Assembly: GCA_045226255.1 (NCBI GenBank)
Contig: JBGVCG010000001.1
Location: 26,695 to 90,694, forward strand
Source: UBA1181 sp045226255
GTDB taxonomy: Bacteria > Bacteroidota > Bacteroidia > Bacteroidales > Paludibacteraceae
DNA length: 64,000 nucleotides
Reading direction: 5' to 3'
How positions within the stretch are numbered: position 1 is the first letter of the stretch; each line of letters opens with the position of its first letter. Positions 7,531-17,300 of the stretch are shown one piece after another. Made by a program: the position numbers and the translations under genes. Under the pieces are notes generated by a model. That model made no database searches. It was not told the DNA's origin and worked only from the letters and a program-made list of their open reading frames with translations.

Positions 7531-8838
7531 TTAAAATAATTTATTATTCAACTGATTCAAAGCCGTCTTTTTATCTTTTCCATCGACCAAAATCGATATG
7601 TTCTGCAGGCTACCTCCGTAAGAGATCATCTGCACAGGCAACTCCTTGAGCGCATCCAGCACCTTGTTCGAGGCGCCTTCCCCACAACGCATATCGCCCA
7701 CGACGCATACGATCGTCATGTTCTTGCTTACCGTGACGGTACCAAAGGTCTTCAGGTCATTCACGATCTCCTCCAAATACTTGTCGCTATCGATGGTCAC
7801 CGAGACACCAATCTCGGAGGTGGTAATCATATCTATGGCTGTCTTATGCCCCTCGAACACCTCGAAGACGCGGCGCAGGAATCCGTGCGCCAAGAGCATG
7901 CGGACTGATTTTATCTTAATCATCGTGATACCATCCTTCGCGGCGACCGCTTTCACCTGGCCATTCGGCATCTCGGAAGAGACGAGCGTTCCCTCACTAT
8001 CGGGCGACATCACATTCTTCAGGCGGATAGGCATATTGGCCAACTTAGCAGGAAGAATGGCCATCGGATGGATCACCTTGTCCAAGAAATAGGAGAGCTC
8101 TGCGGTCTCGTCGAATGTCAGAGACTTCACCGGACGGGCATTCTGGACGATGGTAGGGTCACTGTCATAGATTCCGTACGTGTCGCTCCAAAGAATCACC
8201 TCCTGCGCCTGAGCCGCGACTCCGATCAGGGTGGCGGAATAATCGCTGCCGCCCACGCCGAAGTTCTCCACCTCGCCATAAGCGTTGCGGCAGATAAAGC
8301 CTTCGGTGACGAACGTGTCCGCCGACTTGTTCTCCTCCATCAATTTGGAGAGCGACTCCTTGATGAACTTAGCGTCCGGCTCGTCATTCTTGTCCGTCTT
8401 CATGAAGTCCAACGAGTTGAGGTGGACCGCCTTGACACCCAAAGTGTTCAAGTAGGAGACAAACAGTTCGGAGATCAGCAACTCGCCCTGCGCGATGATG
8501 ATCTTCTCCTCATATTTCGTAAAAAGTTCCTTCGCCGTCTCCCGGATGACCGAAGAGTAAGACTCGACAACCGCCTTCATCTCCGCATTCTTCTTCGCAT
8601 CAGGGAAGAGGTCGTCCACCAGTTTCGCATACTGGAGTTCCATATTGTTCATCAGTTCCATGGCGCCATCGACATTCTTCATGTAGAGATAGTCAGCCAC
8701 CTCCTGCAACGCCTCGCGTGAGCCGTTGATGGAGGAGAGAACAACGATGTTACCCTTCTCGGCGGCCACTTGTTTAGCCACCTCCTTTATCTTTGCGGCG
8801 GAAGTCAACGTGGAACTTCCATACTTCAATATCTTCAT
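7531..8838 (-). CDS. lysC: Aspartate kinase
   Basis: Aspartokinase (435 residues) phosphorylates L-aspartate, the first step to lysine, threonine and methionine. The kinase domain shows 'VVLSSINGSREAL', 'LLISELFVSYLNTLGVKA', 'TEGFICRNAYGEVENFGVGGSDYSATLIG' and 'LWSDTYGIYDSDP'. Two ACT regions follow (about 300-435), with 'ITMIKIKSVRML' and 'MTIVCVVGDM', the usual sites of lysine or threonine feedback. The N-terminal signature is unusual: 'MKILKYGSST' stands where most aspartokinases have K-F-G-G-T-S. The catalytic Lys and one Gly are kept. Stop-to-start contact with lysA indicates an operon. Confidence 0.92.
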   Translation of the reverse strand: MKILKYGSSTLTSAAKIKEVAKQVAAEKGNIVVLSSINGSREALQEVADYLYMKNVDGAMELMNNMELQYAKLVDDLFPDAKKNAEMKAVVESYSSVIRETAKELFTKYEEKIIIAQGELLISELFVSYLNTLGVKAVHLNSLDFMKTDKNDEPDAKFIKESLSKLMEENKSADTFVTEGFICRNAYGEVENFGVGGSDYSATLIGVAAQAQEVILWSDTYGIYDSDPTIVQNARPVKSLTFDETAELSYFLDKVIHPMAILPAKLANMPIRLKNVMSPDSEGTLVSSEMPNGQVKAVAAKDGITMIKIKSVRMLLAHGFLRRVFEVFEGHKTAIDMITTSEIGVSVTIDSDKYLEEIVNDLKTFGTVTVSKNMTIVCVVGDMRCGEGASNKVLDALKELPVQMISYGGSLQNISILVDGKDKKTALNQLNNKLF

Positions 8839-8877
8839 ATCTTTAATTCAACAAATTAGGTGAATAAAAAGTCACAA

Positions 8878-10650
8878 TCATCTCTTAATCAACTTGTAGC
8901 CTACCGATTGCTCCCCATTGCATACACGCATGAGATAGATGCCGGAAGCCACATCGCTCGTCTCCATCACTTCCCGCACGTTCTTCACATCGACATGCTT
9001 CACGACACGTCCATCCAACGTGATCAGGTCAGCCGTCACATTCGCGCCACCGTACGTGATTAGATCAATCACCACGTAGTCGGAGAAGTCTGTAGGATAA
9101 ACCATGTAGGAGTGTTCCGTCAAGACCGCAGGCGTGCCCGTACCGAATGAGGAAGGATCCTTCTCCGCCATCATACGAGCCATGGCGAATACGAACGGTG
9201 CGTTGTAGTCGCAGCCACCCTCCGTCTCCGTGTAGGAGGCGCCGCCCTCGATGATGTTCGAGAACTGTCCCGTACCGGAAGGACCACCGATCACACCACC
9301 GCTCGCGAACATGAAATCACATCTATTCTTCTCGTCAGTCGGTGGGTTGTCATCTCTTCCCATCGCATTTCTATGGTGGATTCTGAATGTCATATCGCCC
9401 TTGAAACCATGCAGGAACGTATGATTGAACTCATTCACACCCAAGACATAATCCACCACGCGAGTGATGAAGTTTTTCGCGGTCTGGGTATTCACCGAAG
9501 GGGTGACCACTTTGTCCTCCGCCAGTTTCACCAGCAAGGAAGTTGCGGCGGCCGCGCCACAAGCCAATTTGTTCGTACCCCACATTTGTCCCTGCACATA
9601 AGGGAACCCATTCCGATCGGCAGAACCGTTCGCAAGATGCTTAGTGACATTCTTGTCCATGTGGTCATAGAAGTAACCGCCCTGACCATTGTCCGCATCC
9701 GCATTGTCCTTCACAACATAGTAATACGCGAAGTCTGACATCGTGTCCCACGCCAGCGGGTAGTTGGATTCCCACTTGCCCTGCAAGTAATCCAAAGCAT
9801 CCTTCTTGTAGGAAGATTCGCCCGTCAATCTATAGAGCAACATGGCAGCAAGGGCGAGCTCATCCGACCACTCCGTGTTCGGGTTGGAATAGAAATTCGG
9901 GATCGCCGCATGTTGCGTTTTATTTTTCTTCGCGAAGGCATACGCCTTGATGGCTGCAGCCTTGCACTGCTCCTTGTAAGTCTGATCAGGATATTTCATG
10001 GACATCAAGGCAAGTGCGGAAGCGCAGTTGGCGGCTTGAGGTCCACCCGAGTTATTCGTCGTCCACACAGGGCGCGGGTCTCCTCCTTGGTCCACCGAGA
10101 GGTTAGATTGCTTCGAGGAGGTACACCAGACATTATGGTCAGCCGGAGAACCCACGTAGTAAACGAACGTGTTATCGTCCGGGAAACACTTCATGAAGTA
10201 ATCCGTGGCATATTTAGCCTCGTCCAACACGTCCGCTATTCCATTCGGCGCACCATACGCCTCGTCGTAATTGTCTTGGAAAGCCTGTGGCCACAAATCG
10301 TACGCCACGAGCAGGAAGATAGCGGAAGAACCCATCGTCGTACCCACCTTGATGTGGTCACCACAATCATGCCAACCGCCCGTCAGGTCATAGTTGCCAT
10401 TACCCCCACCATTGACGGATCCTTTACCATCCTTCATGTGGCAAGCTTTCGTGGAAACTTTCGGGTTGTCCACCAACATCCAGTTATGACTATCACCACA
10501 ACGCTGACCGCCAAAGAATTTCAAGCCCATATTGAATGCAGTACGATAATCCTCCGTCGGAAACCCATCCTGGTAGGATGAATAATCATACGCACCAACC
10601 GAACCCGCCGCCAGAAGCAAGGAAGCTCCCAAAACCATTCTCTTTATCAT
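8878..10650 (-). CDS. Secreted GH9 endoglucanase with T9SS sorting domain
   Basis: The product (590 residues from the ATG at 10650; the upstream TTG codon is rejected) has a signal peptide ending 'AAGSVGA', a glycoside hydrolase family 9 domain and a T9SS sorting domain (about 510-590, ending SGIYLMRVCNG...YKLIKR). GH9 inverting cellulases use Asp residues in 'GGWHDCGDH' (about 93-99) as base and a Glu near the end of the domain ('YTETEGGCDYNAP', about 473-485) as acid; both are present, as are 'AAALSALMS'-type helices and 'FNHTFLHGFKGDMTFRIHHRN'. There is no N-terminal Ig-like domain or carbohydrate-binding module. It should cut beta-1,4-glucan outside the cell. Confidence 0.93.
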   Translation of the reverse strand: MIKRMVLGASLLLAAGSVGAYDYSSYQDGFPTEDYRTAFNMGLKFFGGQRCGDSHNWMLVDNPKVSTKACHMKDGKGSVNGGGNGNYDLTGGWHDCGDHIKVGTTMGSSAIFLLVAYDLWPQAFQDNYDEAYGAPNGIADVLDEAKYATDYFMKCFPDDNTFVYYVGSPADHNVWCTSSKQSNLSVDQGGDPRPVWTTNNSGGPQAANCASALALMSMKYPDQTYKEQCKAAAIKAYAFAKKNKTQHAAIPNFYSNPNTEWSDELALAAMLLYRLTGESSYKKDALDYLQGKWESNYPLAWDTMSDFAYYYVVKDNADADNGQGGYFYDHMDKNVTKHLANGSADRNGFPYVQGQMWGTNKLACGAAAATSLLVKLAEDKVVTPSVNTQTAKNFITRVVDYVLGVNEFNHTFLHGFKGDMTFRIHHRNAMGRDDNPPTDEKNRCDFMFASGGVIGGPSGTGQFSNIIEGGASYTETEGGCDYNAPFVFAMARMMAEKDPSSFGTGTPAVLTEHSYMVYPTDFSDYVVIDLITYGGANVTADLITLDGRVVKHVDVKNVREVMETSDVASGIYLMRVCNGEQSVGYKLIKR

Positions 10651-10722
10651 ATCCAAAACTTATTCGTTTCACACTAAAAATCAACATGCGGAGCGCACTT
10701 CAAGGCCCATCCACATAGGGTG

Positions 10723-10730
10723 CAAATATA
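10723..10730 (-). promoter_or_regulatory. -7 element (TATATTTG) of the GH9 gene
   Basis: TATATTTG lies on the minus strand about 73 nt upstream of the GH9 ATG. I see no TTG at 19-21 nt, so only the -7 half is supported. Confidence 0.4.
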
Positions 10731-10777
10731 AGAAGATTTCCGCAAAAAATTTATCGATGAAGTTCAAAAAACGAGCC

Positions 10778-12049
10778 TCATTTCAACAAATTCTTGTAGT
10801 AATTCCGCACCTCGTCCCACTTGTAGTAAGGGGCGACATCGCTCTTCAGAGGAAGATCCACTTCCCGCTCGTTGAGCATGATTTTCACCAAGACATCGGG
10901 CGACTTCTTAGAGCGATAGAAAATCATCTGGACATTCGCCGCCATAGGGATGATACGGAACTCCGTCCAGTAGTTCATGATCGAGTCAACATTGGTCACC
11001 TGGTCTCTGCACCCCTGCAGCTCCATCAAGGCGGTCAGTGGCAGGATGGCGATGTCATGTCCGAAGCGCAGGTTCGCCTGCACCGCACCGCTCTGGATGG
11101 CAACATCCGCTTCATCGACCATAATGTTCAACAGGTCCTTTGCGAAGAAACGGCTCTTGTTCTGAGTCAACGGACATGGACCGTAAGCACCGTACCACCA
11201 AGCGTTCTGCACCACCCAGTTGTTGTACATCTCCTCCTTCGTCCACACGTCGTCGAAGTTGATGTTCGAATCGTCACACACCAAGCTGTTCTTCACCTCG
11301 TAGAACTTGCGCATGAAGGCGATCGTATCGATGTTCTTCGACACATAATCCATGTCCTTGAAGAGCTGGTTCACCATGCGGGAAGGATGGATCAAACGGT
11401 AGTGGAGGTCACCGAAAGGCTTCGACCAAGCCGTGTCCGCCAAGCGTCGGTTCTTGTCCTCCATCGGGTCGTTGGAGATGTAATACATCAGGCGTTTGCT
11501 GGACTCCGCACGGATATCCAACGAAGGCTGCAACGCCTTCAACTCCTGACAGAAAGCGGACATGCTCATCACGCAACGCACAGAGGTGGAAACCTTTACC
11601 TCAATCACCGAATTCTTTTTAAAGACCTTCGGGAAAGAGTGGAACATCCTATCCGCTATGCCCTGATGCTGCGCCACGCCCTTCGTCGTCAAGTCACCAG
11701 CCCGGTCATAATAGCGATGGTACATCGTCTCGAAGCGAGCCTTCACGCTCTTTCCGGTAGCCGTGAGGGCATCGGCGGAATCCGCCTTGGCGAACATCTC
11801 ATAGAGATTACGATAGTCCGCCGCCGTATGGTGGTAACGGGAGCCATGCCTTCCGTAATGGCTGATGTAGAAGGGTTCATAGCCCTTCGGAGCAGGCGTC
11901 TGCTTCGGGAAGGTGGTTGGGTACGACGTGTAGTTGCCCGCCGTGTACTCGATATGCTCCATCATAAACTCCTTCGTCGTCTGCGCGGAGACAAGGCCCG
12001 CACAGAGGAAGAGTCCCATCGTAATCAGTTTTGTCCGTTTTAAATTCAT
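10778..12049 (-). CDS. Histidine acid phosphatase (histidine phosphatase clade 2)
   Basis: A 423-residue exported protein whose signal peptide ends 'GLVSA' before Gln. The catalytic motif 'SHYGRHGSRYH' (about residue 64) is the R-H-G-x-R signature in which His is phosphorylated during turnover. 'RFGHDIAILPLTALM' (about 318) supplies the His-Asp pair that protonates the leaving group. Size and layout fit periplasmic acid phosphatases and MINPP/phytase-like enzymes found in gut Bacteroidota. The substrate (phytate or other organic phosphates) is inferred only from family. It has no T9SS domain, so it probably stays in the periplasm or outer membrane. It lies alone between the GH9 and agu genes. 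Confidence 0.88.
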   Translation of the reverse strand: MNLKRTKLITMGLFLCAGLVSAQTTKEFMMEHIEYTAGNYTSYPTTFPKQTPAPKGYEPFYISHYGRHGSRYHHTAADYRNLYEMFAKADSADALTATGKSVKARFETMYHRYYDRAGDLTTKGVAQHQGIADRMFHSFPKVFKKNSVIEVKVSTSVRCVMSMSAFCQELKALQPSLDIRAESSKRLMYYISNDPMEDKNRRLADTAWSKPFGDLHYRLIHPSRMVNQLFKDMDYVSKNIDTIAFMRKFYEVKNSLVCDDSNINFDDVWTKEEMYNNWVVQNAWWYGAYGPCPLTQNKSRFFAKDLLNIMVDEADVAIQSGAVQANLRFGHDIAILPLTALMELQGCRDQVTNVDSIMNYWTEFRIIPMAANVQMIFYRSKKSPDVLVKIMLNEREVDLPLKSDVAPYYKWDEVRNYYKNLLK

Positions 12050-12129
12050 AACATCAAACTCTAATTATAAACATTACACATTCTATCACTTTAATAGGCT
12101 ATTAATCAATTCAATAAACCATTATAGGT

Positions 12130-13005
12130 TCAATCACGGAAACGCCTCGTCAGCTCGTCGAAGCACTCGATGCGCCGGTCACGGAGGAAAGGCCAAATCC
12201 TGCGCACATCCTCCGAGCGTTGCATGGAGACCTCCACCACGAGGTTCTCCTCCGAATCGGATGGCAAGTGCGCCAATAGTTCGCCCTGCGGCCCAGCGAC
12301 GAAGCTATTGCCCCAGAACTGTATACCGTTCGTCACACCGGAAGGATCCGTTTCATGCCCCGTACGGTTCACCGTCACGACAGGCAGACCATTCGCCACG
12401 GCATGACCACGTTGCACAGTCATCCAAGCATTCAGCTGACGATCCTTCTCCTCCTGAGGGTCCGTACTCTCCCACCCTATGGCGGTCGGGTAAATCAGCA
12501 GGTCCGCCCCGGCGAGCGCCATGAGACGGGCACCCTCCGGGTACCACTGGTCCCAGCAGACCATCACGCCTAGGTTGCCCACGCTGGTCCGGATAGGATG
12601 GAAGCCCAGATCACCCGGTGTGAAATAGAACTTCTCGTAATAGGCTGGGTCATCAGGGATATGCATCTTACGGTACTTCCCCGCAATGCTTCCGTCGCTG
12701 TCGATCACCACCGCCGTGTTATGGTAAAGGCCCACGGCGCGCTTCTCGAAGAGGGAGAGCACGATGACGACATGAAGGGACTTCGCCAAAGCGGAGAACT
12801 CCTCCGTGGAGGGACCAGGGATCGTCTCCGCCAAATCGAAGCATGAGACATCCTCCGTCTGGCAGAAATAGAGCGAATTGTGCAGTTCCTGCAGAACCAC
12901 CAACTCAGCGCCCTTCTTTGCGCACTCCGTCACATTACGTTTCAGTTTCTCCACATTCGCCCTCACATCGGACGAACAACACTGCTGAACCAATCCTATT
13001 TTCAT
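12130..13005 (-). CDS. aguB: N-carbamoylputrescine amidase
   Basis: AguB hydrolyses N-carbamoylputrescine to putrescine, CO2 and ammonia. It is a nitrilase-superfamily enzyme with the catalytic triad visible: Glu in 'VVLQELHNS', Lys in 'YRKMHIPDD' and Cys in 'VMVCWDQWYPE'. 'DDPAYYEKFYFTPGD' and the closing 'WPFLRDRRIECF' are typical of AguB and separate it from other carbon-nitrogen hydrolases. The start at 13005 ('MKIGLVQQ') fits family members and gives 291 residues; the frame is open to 13026. It begins 24 nt after the aguA stop, so the two steps from agmatine to putrescine are encoded together. Confidence 0.93.
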   Translation of the reverse strand: MKIGLVQQCCSSDVRANVEKLKRNVTECAKKGAELVVLQELHNSLYFCQTEDVSCFDLAETIPGPSTEEFSALAKSLHVVIVLSLFEKRAVGLYHNTAVVIDSDGSIAGKYRKMHIPDDPAYYEKFYFTPGDLGFHPIRTSVGNLGVMVCWDQWYPEGARLMALAGADLLIYPTAIGWESTDPQEEKDRQLNAWMTVQRGHAVANGLPVVTVNRTGHETDPSGVTNGIQFWGNSFVAGPQGELLAHLPSDSEENLVVEVSMQRSEDVRRIWPFLRDRRIECFDELTRRFRD

Positions 13006-13029
13006 ATCAATCAGATTTACAATCAATTA

Positions 13030-14052
13030 TTATTCTAAAACATAATAAGGCAGCTGCATCGTCACGCAATGTAGGGAGCCATGCTGATGAATCAACGCCG
13101 AACAATCGACGCCCACCACCTCCCTATCAGGGAAGGCCTCACGCAAGGCGGACAAAGCCTGTTCATCCTTCGGCGAGCGGTAGGTCGGCACCAGCACCGC
13201 CCCATTCACGATCAGGAAATTGGCATAGGTGGCCGGCAAGCGTTGCTCCCCCTCGTAGCGAGCGTCCGCCATCGGCAGGGGCACCAGCTTGTAAGGGTTC
13301 CCCTCCAGCGTCTTGAACGATTTCAGTTCACGCTCCATCAGCTTCAGGGCGGCATAATGCTCATCCTCCTTATCGTCGCACTTCACATAGGCGATCGTCT
13401 CCGCGTCACAGAAGCGCGCCAACGTATCCACATGGCTATCCGTATCGTCTCCCGCCAAATAGCCGTGATTCAGCCACAGCACACGCTCCACGCCGAACGA
13501 GTTCTTCAGGAACTCCTCCACCTGCGGTTGCGTCAGATGGTCGTTGCGGTTAGGCGAGAGCAGGCATTGGGAGGTCGTCATGAGCGTACCCGCCCCGTCC
13601 GACTCGATGCTTCCGCCCTCCAGAACGTAGAAGAGCAGGCTCATATACCCCACCTTGCCCGAGAAGACACGGGAGAGATACAAGCTCTTCGTGATCTGGT
13701 TATCATAATTGGCGGGGAACTTCAAGCCCCACCCATTAAACTGGAAATCATAGAGATAGGGAGACCCGTCCACAAAAACGGTTATCGGTCCGTGGTCGCG
13801 CGCCCAAGTGTCATTGGTCGGCATCTCACGAAAAAGGATGTTAGGGTTCATCACCTCACCCAAATCTTTTCGGACAGATTGTTCGTCCCGACAGACGATC
13901 AGCAAGCGTTCCCTTTTCGAAATCTCACGGGCGATCTCCACAAAGCAGGCCACCGCCTCATCCAACATATAAGCCCAGTCTGTCTGCTCGTGAGGCCAAG
14001 TAAGCATCACCCCACTCTGCATCGTCCACTCGGCAGGAAAATATGTAGTCAT
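13030..14052 (-). CDS. aguA: Agmatine deiminase
   Basis: AguA (340 residues) converts agmatine to N-carbamoylputrescine and ammonia. It belongs to the guanidine-modifying (PAD-type) superfamily. Visible family marks are 'PAEWTMQSGVMLTWPHEQTDW' at the start, 'TNDTWARDHGPI' with substrate-binding Asp, 'FNGWGLKFPA', 'EGGSIESDGAGTLMTT', the catalytic His in 'DTDSHVDTLARF' and the nucleophile Cys in 'HGSLHCVTMQLP' close to the C-terminus. Its product is the substrate of aguB directly downstream. Arginine decarboxylase, the source of agmatine, is not in the window. Confidence 0.95.
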   Translation of the reverse strand: MTTYFPAEWTMQSGVMLTWPHEQTDWAYMLDEAVACFVEIAREISKRERLLIVCRDEQSVRKDLGEVMNPNILFREMPTNDTWARDHGPITVFVDGSPYLYDFQFNGWGLKFPANYDNQITKSLYLSRVFSGKVGYMSLLFYVLEGGSIESDGAGTLMTTSQCLLSPNRNDHLTQPQVEEFLKNSFGVERVLWLNHGYLAGDDTDSHVDTLARFCDAETIAYVKCDDKEDEHYAALKLMERELKSFKTLEGNPYKLVPLPMADARYEGEQRLPATYANFLIVNGAVLVPTYRSPKDEQALSALREAFPDREVVGVDCSALIHQHGSLHCVTMQLPYYVLE

Positions 14053-14259
14053 AAATCAACTGTTTTTTACAACAAACAAAAATAAGGTTTTTTCGAGACA
14101 AAAAGAAGAGGGGGAAACGAGGAGTTCATCGTTTCCGCGACACTTCACACAAAAATTCAGACAAAACACTAAGAAACAAAGCATTACACCACTGCAAAAA
14201 TCACACGATTAGCATCGCAGACAAAACGCCACGACAGGCAAAGTCAGATTACCAGTCAA

Positions 14260-14304
14260 CAAAAAAAGCAAGAGGATACGCCGTCGCCGACATACCCCCT
14301 TGCC
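14260..14304 (-). terminator. Terminator of the CotH gene
   Basis: GCAAGAGGATACGCCG and the downstream CATACCCCCTTGC form an imperfect hairpin; on the minus strand it is followed by seven T. It lies about 25 nt past the CotH stop. Confidence 0.6.
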
Positions 14305-14326
14305 ATCACACTTTTTGTAAAACGAA

Positions 14327-17300
14327 CTATTGCTTAATCAGCTTCTCATTGGAAACACCATCTTCGCACTCAATTCGTACAGTGTAAACGCCTTGAGGGA
14401 TTGTGTTCAAATCGATACTGACTTCATTCTTTTTAGGAGCATATTCTAACAATGCACTACCATTAACATCGTAGATGCGGACATTAACAATCACCGACTT
14501 CGAGTTTATGATTACTCCGCAGGAAGCAGGATTTGGATACATCGACAGAGATGCCCCAGCGATTTCAGTGTCAGTCAAACCTGCGCCCCTGCACACAATG
14601 CTACCGTTCGCCTTGCCAGGAGTGGCTGTGATTTTGTCGCAAACGCCAAACAGCACCCAGTCGCCAGCGTTGTCAGTCTGGAAACCATACGATTCGTTGG
14701 CATTGTGCGTTTCGTAAGAAGCTTCTGATATAATTTCCTCAAAAGCGTCACTCATATAGACTGTGCTCGGCTTGTCAACGTTTATACTGAAGTCGAGATA
14801 GAGAGGTCCGTCAACAGGATCACTGTTCGCCCATAACAGAACGCGCTGCTTGCTTTCAACTATGGTCGACTTGTTTCCGTAGACAATCTGACTGAGTTTC
14901 AGGTTACGCACCTTGTCCGAGAAGTAGAATCCAGCCAAGTCGATAGGCTCATTTCCGTAGTTGTAGACCTCAATCCAATCAGGATATTTGCCATACTCGT
15001 CCGCATTGTCCGAGTTTCTGTCGCTGCTTGCGCACAACTCGTTGATAACAAGTGTATAATCGTAGTTGCTTTGTGAGAATACTGCGGTTATGGTACATGT
15101 GCTTGTCAGCGAACCGCTCAACTCGCCAGGCAGGTTTGTTGAACAATTCTCCTTTTTCCCTGTCTCATCAAAACCGCTCTGGATCTCCCAGTGGTCAAAT
15201 TTGTAACCAGCCGGAGGGTAAGCCATGAAGTCGGTAGCGAATCCGGCCAAATACTTGCCTTTAAATTCAGTTACGGTTTCTCCGTTTATCGTGAAGTGCG
15301 CACCCGCAACATTCGATCTCAACTCAAAATCGACAGCGGCTCCGGTTCCAGCATAAGTCTGAAGGTGTTGCAAGATGTTCGCAGGTCTTTCCAACATGAA
15401 AGTCAGCATAGAGTTTGCGGCCTCTTTCGAATCCTTGCCCATGTCGGCACAATATTCAGCCTTCACAAGGCTGGTGATACTGTCGTAAACGAATCTAATA
15501 CGATCTTCCGTGAAGGTGGTCGACAAATGGCAAAGGAACTTAGTCGTGAACTTTTTCATGAACAACGGGTTGTTGCTCAAATGTTTGAATATGGTGGTCA
15601 TCCATGGTTGTTGATTACCCCAGTTCGTTTTACCCTCTCCCCTACAATAGGTGATCATATCGCTAGCGCTATTCAATGCATCGTCGTGTCCGCAACCATA
15701 GTCAGTGTCGAAGATAATCCAGCGGAAGCGGGAGCCGTCTTTACGCTCTCTCCAGATCTTCGTGTTGTTGCCTGGCCAATCGGCATTGCAAATGAACTGT
15801 TGGAAGACTTGGTATTCCAGATACTCATCCATGTCCATACGTTTGCAGGCGCCGGCATAGAAATCAGGCGTTGTATTGTCTGTGCTCTCCAGATACGACA
15901 CCAACTCGTTGTAGGCGTCGATGGTACCCTTGGAGACACCGATACCCCTTTGGTCTGAAAGCGTAATCAAATCCAAATTTTCATCGTCGGCACCATGGTT
16001 TGTCTTTACGTAGCTCGCATTGGTACGCTCCATCAAGGCCATCAAACCCTGGTATTGACCGTTGAGGTAATAGGCCACAGGCTGATAGGCTTGGTAATCA
16101 ACGTTCATATGGGTACAGTAAGCCTGCATGAGCGCATCTCTGAACTTCACCTTGTCGGTTTTTTGGCCTTGTTGCTGACCTTGTTGGCCTTGTTGACCGC
16201 CTTGCATGCCACCCTGCATACCGCCTTGCCCAAAACCGCCACCAAAGTCACCGCCGAAGCCACCACCGAAGTCGAAGCCGCCACCCCACATGTTCATACC
16301 GCCATCAGCGCCTTGGCCTCCATTCCTCAAATAAATGGTCTGGTGGTAGAGGTCTGGTTTCGTGGCGAAGAAATGGTAGTTTACAATGTCTGTACCCGTC
16401 TTTTTCGAAGCTTTCAGCGAAAGTGACTTCACCGTGTAAGTTCTTGTACATCCCCCCTCGATGGCCGCCTCCAACTCTTGCGACAGCACCTGTTGTCCAT
16501 CGACGAAGTATTCGAAAGTGACAGGACGTTTCCAATCGTTGTTGTAGTTGGCCCGCATCATCGTACAAGTCTTATCACCTGACGAACCGTTCGAACCCGT
16601 CACATACATACCAATGGTATTGTCGTTAAAATAACGGTCCTCCACGGTGAGGGATACCACAGGAATGGTAACGCCTCCGCAACCATTGTGGTCATTATCA
16701 GCATAAATGTACGAGTGAGTAGCGATCGCACTTGGCAACATACCATTGGCGAAGGCTTTCGCGCGCACACTAGTATTGCTGTTGATGTTGATGGCAGAGT
16801 TATAGATATTACTTTCTTTGGTAGGCTCACTACCATCAGTGGTGTAACGTATCGTAGCGCCAGCAGTTGCACAACTCAATTGCAGATTTACATTTCCATG
16901 CTTCAAGCCGCCTTTCTCGCTGAACACAGGGTCTTGGCATCGGGTCAGTTGAGCATAGGCAGTAGAGTTTGCCGCCCCTGGAGTAGGCTCCATATAACCC
17001 GTTTCACTTCCATAACGTCCGAACGATATGTGTGCGGTTTGGGCACCGTAAGCGATAGAGTCGACCAACGTATTACCGTTCTTCAGCAAGAGGTAACCAC
17101 CATCAGCATCAAGCTTATAAGGAGAATGTCTTTGCTGCTGTTGCTCGCTCTCGTCAAACCACATAAGCGCATAGTTATTGGCATCTACCATAAAATCGTT
17201 TTGGATTTGCCAAGTCCACTTTTCGGCATATTTTTTAGAGGTCTTCTTGTAATGGACCAAGGTGTAGCCCCTTAAATTGACACTTTGAGACTCATCGTTC

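Noticed and set aside
10757..12043. 428-codon plus-strand frame across the histidine phosphatase
   Set aside because: It mirrors the whole phosphatase gene, has a His/Arg/Leu-rich composition typical of an antisense shadow and shows no domain.
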